From the NCBI GenBank assembly GCA_020634615.1, contig JACKBI010000015.1:101184-165183 (forward strand): 64,000 nt of DNA, read 5' to 3'. A model generated the notes under the pieces. The model searched no databases, was not told the DNA's origin, and worked only from the letters and a program-made list of their open reading frames with translations. Positions 59,229-64,000 of this stretch are shown in pieces (the stretch's first letter is position 1; every line of letters starts with the position of its first letter). This stretch comes from Anaerolineales bacterium. GTDB taxonomy: Bacteria; Chloroflexota; Anaerolineae; JAAEKA01. The position numbers were made by a program, and so were the translations under genes.

Positions 59229-60863
59229 TCATTTTGCGTATACCCAGTCAGCAAACAGCTGGCCAAGATCGCAGCCGCAGTGCTGTTCAGCCAGCGCGCG
59301 CAGCCCCTCGGTCGTAGCAACGTCCCAGGAGAAGGCCCGGTAGTAGTCGCGCAGGAACGCGGCAAACGCCGTCTCGCCCATCTCCTGCGCCAGCGCCTCG
59401 AAGAAAAGCGGCCCGCGTCCGTAGACGATAGCGCCGTACGTGCCGGGATATTCGCCGCCCTCGGAGTACGCCGCCACTGGCAGGCCAATGGGAATCGCAT
59501 CCTCGCTGACACGCGCCCAGCGACTCTCCAGCGACGCCCGGAACCCGTCGTAACCTTCCTGACCGTACTGATCCTGGAAGTACAGCAGGGTGATGTACTG
59601 GGTCAGCGCCTCGTCCAGCCACGGGTCGTCCAACTGATCGTCGCCCACCACGTTGTAGAACCACTGATGGCCCACCTCGTGTGCAACGGTGGCTTCCAGA
59701 TACTGCTCGTACTGGCCCTGATACATGCGGTTGGTGAGCGCCATGATGCCGGGATATTCGACGCCCAACGCGCTGGTGGCCGTGCTGACAAGATCCATCT
59801 CGCTGTAGGGATAGGGGCCGATGTGGCCCTCGAAGCTCCGCATTGCTGCCGCGGCGATCTCGGCCACCGCTTTTGATCCGATTCGAAGGCTGCGCGGCGC
59901 GTAGCTGTTGATCGTCGTTTCACCCACCTGCTGGCTGGTCACCTCGTAAGCATCGCTGGCAGCCAGATAGAAGTCGCGCGCCGGGCCGGCTGCTACGGTC
60001 ACCACCTGCTTGCCTGCGGCGCTGCTTTCGTCCACAATGACGCCGCTGGTTACCAGCACCTGCTTGTCGGGTGCGGTGATACGCGCCAGGTAGTAGCTGC
60101 TGTCAGCATAGACGACATCGCCTTCGGGCGGAGCAATCTCGACGTTCCAGCCTTCATCGTCGTAGACCGCGATCATTGGATAGAAGTGCGCCAACGCCAA
60201 TACATCGTCAAATGAGGCAAAGGTGCCGTAGTTGCTGGTCTCCGGGTCGGTCGGCACGATCACGTCGAAATCCATCGCGATAACCGCCTGCTGGCCCGGT
60301 TGGAGTGGCTCTGCCAGCGGCACGGTCATGACGCTGTCCTCCAGGCTATAGACAGGCTCGCCCGGCTGCCCGTTGACGGTCAGATTGCTGACAGAAATTG
60401 ATCCACCGGTAAGGTTGGGGAACAGACGAAACACCACGCTGTCCAGCGGCACATCCTCCGTATTGGTGTAGCGCACTTCCTCGCGACCGTGCAGCGACGT
60501 CATGTCGTCGCCCAGAGTCACATCCAGATGATAGACGCTCGCGCCGGGCCGCTGCTCCAGCACGGATTGCTGGCCGGTCACCAGACCAGCAGCAAAGGGG
60601 CTGCGGTCGTCCCAGGCAATGTCGAAAATCGTCGACGCCGGCTGGTCGGCGCTGTCCACAGCCGCGGAGGCCGGTTCAGCCGGTTGCGTGGCGGCCGGCT
60701 CGACGGCAGTCGTCGGCGCAAGTTGCGGCGTGTCTGTGGCGGCGAGCGCAGTCGTGGGCTGTGTTGCCGGCGAAACGGTGGCGACAGCAGGGTTAGCGGG
60801 CTGCTGGCAAGCCGTCAAAGCCAGCAGGGAAATCAAGGTGAGGATGAGAATTTTAGTTTTCAT
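59229..60863 (-). CDS. M1-family metallopeptidase lipoprotein
   Basis: 544 aa from the ATG at 60863. Lipobox LALTAC (Cys19), then a long Pro/Ala/Thr-rich linker (about 20-105) and a gluzincin domain. VAHEVGHQWFYN (about residue 390) with the downstream Glu in DPWLDEALTQY completes HExxH-x18-E. The exopeptidase GxMEN is replaced by EYPGIMAL, so substrate handling may differ from aminopeptidase N. Membrane-anchored outside the cell; it probably trims peptides for uptake. Confidence 0.93.
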   Translation of the reverse strand: MKTKILILTLISLLALTACQQPANPAVATVSPATQPTTALAATDTPQLAPTTAVEPAATQPAEPASAAVDSADQPASTIFDIAWDDRSPFAAGLVTGQQSVLEQRPGASVYHLDVTLGDDMTSLHGREEVRYTNTEDVPLDSVVFRLFPNLTGGSISVSNLTVNGQPGEPVYSLEDSVMTVPLAEPLQPGQQAVIAMDFDVIVPTDPETSNYGTFASFDDVLALAHFYPMIAVYDDEGWNVEIAPPEGDVVYADSSYYLARITAPDKQVLVTSGVIVDESSAAGKQVVTVAAGPARDFYLAASDAYEVTSQQVGETTINSYAPRSLRIGSKAVAEIAAAAMRSFEGHIGPYPYSEMDLVSTATSALGVEYPGIMALTNRMYQGQYEQYLEATVAHEVGHQWFYNVVGDDQLDDPWLDEALTQYITLLYFQDQYGQEGYDGFRASLESRWARVSEDAIPIGLPVAAYSEGGEYPGTYGAIVYGRGPLFFEALAQEMGETAFAAFLRDYYRAFSWDVATTEGLRALAEQHCGCDLGQLFADWVYAK

Positions 60864-61315
60864 ATGAGTCTCGTTGGATGACAAAGTTGATGCGGGCCGA
60901 TTTTCGGCCAGCTTGCTTGTGATAGTTAAGAAAATGAATCGGCAATTGTATCGGTACGCCCGCCGGAGGCTACCCACTCCGCTCCGCTACGGGGTGCTGC
61001 GCAAAGCCGTCCGGCTACAACATGGAAGCCCTTTCAGGGCTGGAATCCAGGCCCGTAGGGCCTTTCACCTCGTAGCCCGATCCGTTTAACGGTCGGGCGG
61101 GCTTCGCCAGGCTATTGCCGGAACAAAATCTTAACTTTCATCATTCGGTGGGGTGGCGGCGCCGTCGTACTGTCGACACCTCTCTTTGCCCGCCGCGGCA
61201 ACGGCAGCTATAATCACACCCATCACAGATCGGCCGCTCCGACGGTTCAACGACGGAGTCGCACGCCCCCCACTTTACCAGCGCCAGGCTGTATTGATCT
61301 GTGATCCTTCCTTCC
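60864..61315. other. 450-bp intergenic region with hairpin array
   Basis: No gene is seen. It contains the divergent promoters of the M1 peptidase and murJ, a candidate -10 TATAAT at 61209-61214, and the triple hairpin at 61028-61098. GC-rich palindromic blocks at about 60960-61020 add to the structure. Confidence 0.6.
61028..61098. repeat. Array of three consecutive hairpins (REP-like)
   Basis: GCCCTTTCAGGGC (61028-61040), AGGCCCGTAGGGCCT (61049-61063) and GCCCGATCCGTTTAACGGTCGGGC (61075-61098) each fold on themselves. The first resembles the AGCCCTGAAAGGGCG unit seen with REP-associated tyrosine transposases; no such transposase is in the window. Confidence 0.65.
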
Positions 61316-62848
61316 ATGATTGCAACTCGCCGCCAGATTGCCCGCGCCGCCGGGCTCGTCTCCGTCCTCTTCGCCATCAGCCGGCTGCTCGGCCTGTTGC
61401 GCGAGATCATTATAGGCGCGCAATTCGGCACCGGCGCGACGCTGGACGCGTACCTGGCAGCTTTCCGTCTGCCGGACATGATCTTTTATCTGGTGGCCGG
61501 CGGAGCGCTGGCGTCCGCGTTCATTCCCACGTTCACTGCCGCCCTTGCCCGCTCGCAGGATCCGCGCCAACTGGTTGCCTGGAAACTGGCCAGCAACGTC
61601 GCCAATTTGACACTGCTGATCACCACATGCCTGGCCATCGCGGCAGCCATTCTGGCCAAACCGCTGGTCGAACACATCATCGCGCCCGGCTTCAACGAGA
61701 CAAACGTCGATCTGACGGTGCGCCTGATGCGCATTATGCTGATCGGTCCGGTCATTTTCGGGTTGAGCGGCCTGGTGATGGGCATTCTCAACAGCTTCCA
61801 GCACTTCCTGTCGCCCGCCCTGGCGCCGGTCATCTACAATTTGGTGATCATCGCGGCCGCTCTGTTCCTGGCGCCGACCATGGGGGTAACGGGACTGGCG
61901 ATCGGCGTGGTTGCGGGGTCGCTGGGACATCTGCTGGTACAGGTACCAGCGCTGCTGCGCCGCAAGCCGCGCTATTTTGCCAGCTTCGGTCTGGACAGCC
62001 CCGATGTACGGGAGGTTCTTCGGTTGATGGGGCCGCGCGTGCTGGGTTTGGCCGCCGTGCAGATCAACTTTGTCATCACCGTCAACCTGGCATCGCGCCT
62101 GGCCGAGGGGAGCATCGCAGCCGTCAACTACGCCTGGCTGATGATGTTGCTGCCGCAGGGTATCATCGCGCAGGGCATTGCAACGGCAGTCTTCCCGACC
62201 CTTTCAACGCTGGCTGCCCAGCAACAGATCGACACGCTGCGACGAACCCTCAACGCGGCGCTGCGCGCCATCCTCTGGTTGACCCTGCCTGCGGCGGCCG
62301 GGCTGCTCATTCTGCGCACGTCGCTGATCCAGGTGCTGCTGGAGCGGGGCCAGTTCACCGCGCAATCGACGCAGATGACCGCCTACGCGCTGGCCTTCTT
62401 CTCCTTCGGGCTGGTCGCACACAGTCTGCTGGAGGTGATCACCCGGGCCTTCTATGCACTGCACGACACCTGGACGCCGGTCAAGATCGGCCTTGTGGCA
62501 ATGCTGATCAACGCGACGCTGGGCATTCTGTTGCTCCATCCGATGGCGCAAGGCGGTCTGGCACTGGCCAACACCATCGCTGTGACCGTGGAAACTCTGA
62601 CACTGCTCTGGCTGATCCGGCCGCGAATCAACGGGCTGGGCGGACGGCAGTTGGTCAACACACTGGGGCGCAGCCTGGCCGCCACGCTGGTCATGTCAGC
62701 AGCGCTGCTGTTGTTCACCGCGCGCACAGCAACCATGCCCGCGCTTGCCACAGTGGTCGCCGGGCTGGTGATCGGCGCAACTGTCTATGGTGTGCTGGCG
62801 CTGGCGTTGGGTCGCGAGGAACTCAAACAGCTTCGCAGGACGAGTTAG
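61316..62848 (+). CDS. murJ: Lipid II flippase MurJ
   Basis: 510 aa from the ATG at 61316 (a GTG 15 nt earlier is possible; no Shine-Dalgarno seen). Fourteen-helix MOP-superfamily protein: LVSVLFAISRLLGLLREIIIG, GATLDAYLAAFRLPDMIFYLVAGGALASAFIP, GLVAHSLLEVITRAFYALHDTWTPVKIG. The last is the characteristic RAFYAL.D..TP motif of MurJ. It flips lipid II across the membrane for peptidoglycan synthesis, consistent with VanW and peptidoglycan-binding proteins elsewhere. Confidence 0.95.
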   Translation: MIATRRQIARAAGLVSVLFAISRLLGLLREIIIGAQFGTGATLDAYLAAFRLPDMIFYLVAGGALASAFIPTFTAALARSQDPRQLVAWKLASNVANLTLLITTCLAIAAAILAKPLVEHIIAPGFNETNVDLTVRLMRIMLIGPVIFGLSGLVMGILNSFQHFLSPALAPVIYNLVIIAAALFLAPTMGVTGLAIGVVAGSLGHLLVQVPALLRRKPRYFASFGLDSPDVREVLRLMGPRVLGLAAVQINFVITVNLASRLAEGSIAAVNYAWLMMLLPQGIIAQGIATAVFPTLSTLAAQQQIDTLRRTLNAALRAILWLTLPAAAGLLILRTSLIQVLLERGQFTAQSTQMTAYALAFFSFGLVAHSLLEVITRAFYALHDTWTPVKIGLVAMLINATLGILLLHPMAQGGLALANTIAVTVETLTLLWLIRPRINGLGGRQLVNTLGRSLAATLVMSAALLLFTARTATMPALATVVAGLVIGATVYGVLALALGREELKQLRRTS

Positions 62849-62938
62849 AACTCCATGCGCCACGCAGTAGTCCCAGTCGAGCACCGTGCAAGTGCTCGCG
62901 CTTCGTGCCTGATCCTGGCCTCCGTGCCAAACGCTAGT

Positions 62939-63160
62939 CTACGGCGCGTCATCTGACAGCACAGCCCTAATATCGTCCCCATCACAAATACGACAGTCCA
63001 GTTTGTAGCCTATGAAACGCGCGCGGCCTGCGGCTTCCAACACCCACGAGCGATCTGAAAGCGGCGGCGTGTGGCGTACATGCTGTCCGTGTCCACAGGC
63101 AAGCACAGCCACCCAGTCGCCCACCTCGTCTTGGCGGAAAGCCACTATCGTGCGTTCCAT
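62939..63160 (-). CDS. DUF3565 small zinc-binding-type protein
   Basis: 73 aa. ERTIVAFRQDEVGDWVAVLACGHGQHVRHTPPLSDRSWVL and the closing KLDCRICD give a Cys/His pattern (CGHxQHVRH, CxxC) of the DUF3565 family. Function unknown. It lies 21 nt before the thiol peroxidase stop, so the two may be expressed together. Confidence 0.88.
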   Translation of the reverse strand: MERTIVAFRQDEVGDWVAVLACGHGQHVRHTPPLSDRSWVLEAAGRARFIGYKLDCRICDGDDIRAVLSDDAP

Positions 63161-63181
63161 CGCTTTGGCTCCAGCGGCACG

Positions 63182-63703
63182 CTAGAGCGCCGCTTTGGCC
63201 GCCTGGATAACCTCGTCGTAATCGGGTTCCTTGCCCAGATGTTCCATATAGGCGACGTAGGTCAAAATCCCCTCGCGATTGACAACGAAGACCGCCCGGC
63301 GCAGATAGCGGCGTTCCTTGATCAGCAGGCCGTATTTTTCGCCAAACTCAGCGTTCAACACGTCAGACACAACGTATACCCGTTCCACGCCGGCAGCGCC
63401 GCACCAGCGCTTCTGCGTCATGGGGAAGTCGGTGCTGATGGTCCAGATAACGATGTCGTCGCTTAGCCCGGCCGCCTCTTCGTTGAAGCGACGAGTTTCG
63501 CGGTCGCAGATACTGGTCTCAAGGGAGGGCACAGCCGAGAGGATCGCCACCTTGCCGCGCGATTGGGCAATCGGGTTGACAGGCGACCAGTCAAAATCGG
63601 ACGAAGTGAACTCGGGCGCCTGCTGTCCCACGGTCACGTCATCGCCGAGGAGCGTTGCATAGGTATCAAACAATTTGACAACATCGGTTCGAACAGTGGT
63701 CAT
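63182..63703 (-). CDS. tpx: Thiol peroxidase (atypical 2-Cys peroxiredoxin)
   Basis: 173 aa from the ATG at 63703, which has AGGAG 6 nt upstream. Peroxidatic Cys66 (TSICDRETRRF) and resolving Cys101 (KRWCGAAGV) match the Tpx subfamily (Cys61 and Cys95 in E. coli). It reduces hydrogen and alkyl peroxides using thioredoxin in the cytoplasm. Together with OsmC at 5202 it gives two peroxidases in this window. Confidence 0.94.
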   Translation of the reverse strand: MTTVRTDVVKLFDTYATLLGDDVTVGQQAPEFTSSDFDWSPVNPIAQSRGKVAILSAVPSLETSICDRETRRFNEEAAGLSDDIVIWTISTDFPMTQKRWCGAAGVERVYVVSDVLNAEFGEKYGLLIKERRYLRRAVFVVNREGILTYVAYMEHLGKEPDYDEVIQAAKAAL

Positions 63704-63867
63704 CGGCATCTCCTGAACTGCAAATTTTCCGCCAGTGTACACAACGGGCGAAAATTCGCCAAAGCACATGTCGCCCCGTACTGCTGCGGGCGTTGGCGGC
63801 GACCGATGTTTCAGATACTCCAGGCTTCCGCTCCCACAACACAAAACCGCCCCCGTCAGGTCTGGAG

Positions 63868-64000
63868 TCAATGCCAGTTTTGCTCATCTCCCTCCAGCCA
63901 GCGGTCATCCTCGCCCACGACCTTGAAGCGGCGCGGCGGCTGGCCGGCGGCGTATAGACTGTTGTTATCGGGCGTGCCCAGCCACGGGACCGCACCTTGT
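63868..64000 (-). CDS. C-terminal fragment of an unidentified protein (cut by window edge)
   Basis: An open frame from the right edge reads PWLGTPDNNSLYAAGQPPRR, then FKVVGEDDRWLEGDEQNWH, and stops at TGA 63868-63870. It is not similar to anything I can name, and only 44 residues are visible. Confidence 0.4.
   Translation of the reverse strand, partial: QGAVPWLGTPDNNSLYAAGQPPRRFKVVGEDDRWLEGDEQNWH

Noticed and set aside
1..64000. tRNA or rRNA genes, CRISPR arrays, prophage or complete IS elements
   Set aside because: No spacer-repeat pattern, T-loop sequence, integrase or transposase was recognised by eye. Only short palindromic repeats were found.

Overview
This is 64 kb of GC-rich chromosome from an uncultured-type bacterium, most plausibly a Chloroflexota member of the Anaerolineae/Caldilineae group. 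The basis is inference from gene content: a BTAD/AAA/TPR giant regulator, a class III cyclase-AAA-TPR giant protein, a VanW-family wall protein, an F420-type luciferase-like oxidoreductase, many GT4 glycosyltransferases, two DUF1778/DUF433-type toxin-antitoxin pairs and numerous intergenic palindromes. No tRNA, rRNA, CRISPR array, phage or complete insertion sequence was seen. Both ends cut through genes.

Layout. 0-7.4 kb: two tandem CNNM/CorC-type membrane proteins, an acyl-CoA dehydrogenase on a shared divergent promoter, a chimeric methyltransferase, an OsmC peroxidase and an acyl-CoA synthetase. 7.8-11.7 kb: a small membrane protein and a cluster of secreted proteins, two of which share a roughly 600-bp duplicated segment. 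11.9-16.8 kb: a LuxR-type regulator, a VanW protein and a HerA/DUF853-like ATPase. 17-19.3 kb: a Fur-family regulator with a zinc/manganese ABC ATPase and permease. 19.3-24.6 kb: a glycosyltransferase, a DUF433/DUF5615 TA pair, pseudouridine-5'-phosphate glycosidase, an LLM oxidoreductase, hypoxanthine phosphoribosyltransferase and an orphan HigA-like fragment. 24.7-33.7 kb: a Lon-like protease, three glycosyltransferases (one with a frameshifted 5' end), an SPFH protein and a rhodanese lipoprotein. 34.9-41.3 kb: an aromatic amino-acid region with an Lrp regulator, two aminotransferases, an iodotyrosine-deiodinase-like nitroreductase, HPPD and a flavin reductase. 42-46.3 kb: a TacA/TacT-type TA pair, an aldo/keto reductase, a VOC protein and an astacin with tandem repeats. 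46.5-57.5 kb: two giant signal-transduction ATPases, an M24 peptidase and an MFS transporter. 57.5-64 kb: 6-phosphogluconate dehydrogenase, an M1 peptidase, MurJ and thiol peroxidase.

The most interesting protein is at 51669-55526. It fuses a class III nucleotidyl cyclase, which lacks both transition-state residues, to an AAA/TPR module and a complete oligopeptide-binding (SBP family 5) domain with no signal peptide. It lies divergent from an Xaa-Pro-type peptidase and upstream of an MFS transporter, so it could be an intracellular peptide sensor.

The most interesting DNA feature is a crowded set of short dispersed repeats. Four 84-86-bp elements share palindromic ends, and there are perfect palindromes with a TTCGGAA centre. 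(CAGTGATCAGT)n arms and polypurine arms repeatedly provide the stop codon of the gene they abut. Some repeats sit in frame inside genes: a glycosyltransferase, pseudouridine glycosidase next to its catalytic histidine, and the same loop of two paralogous glycosyltransferases. Repeat invasion appears to be actively reshaping coding sequences here.
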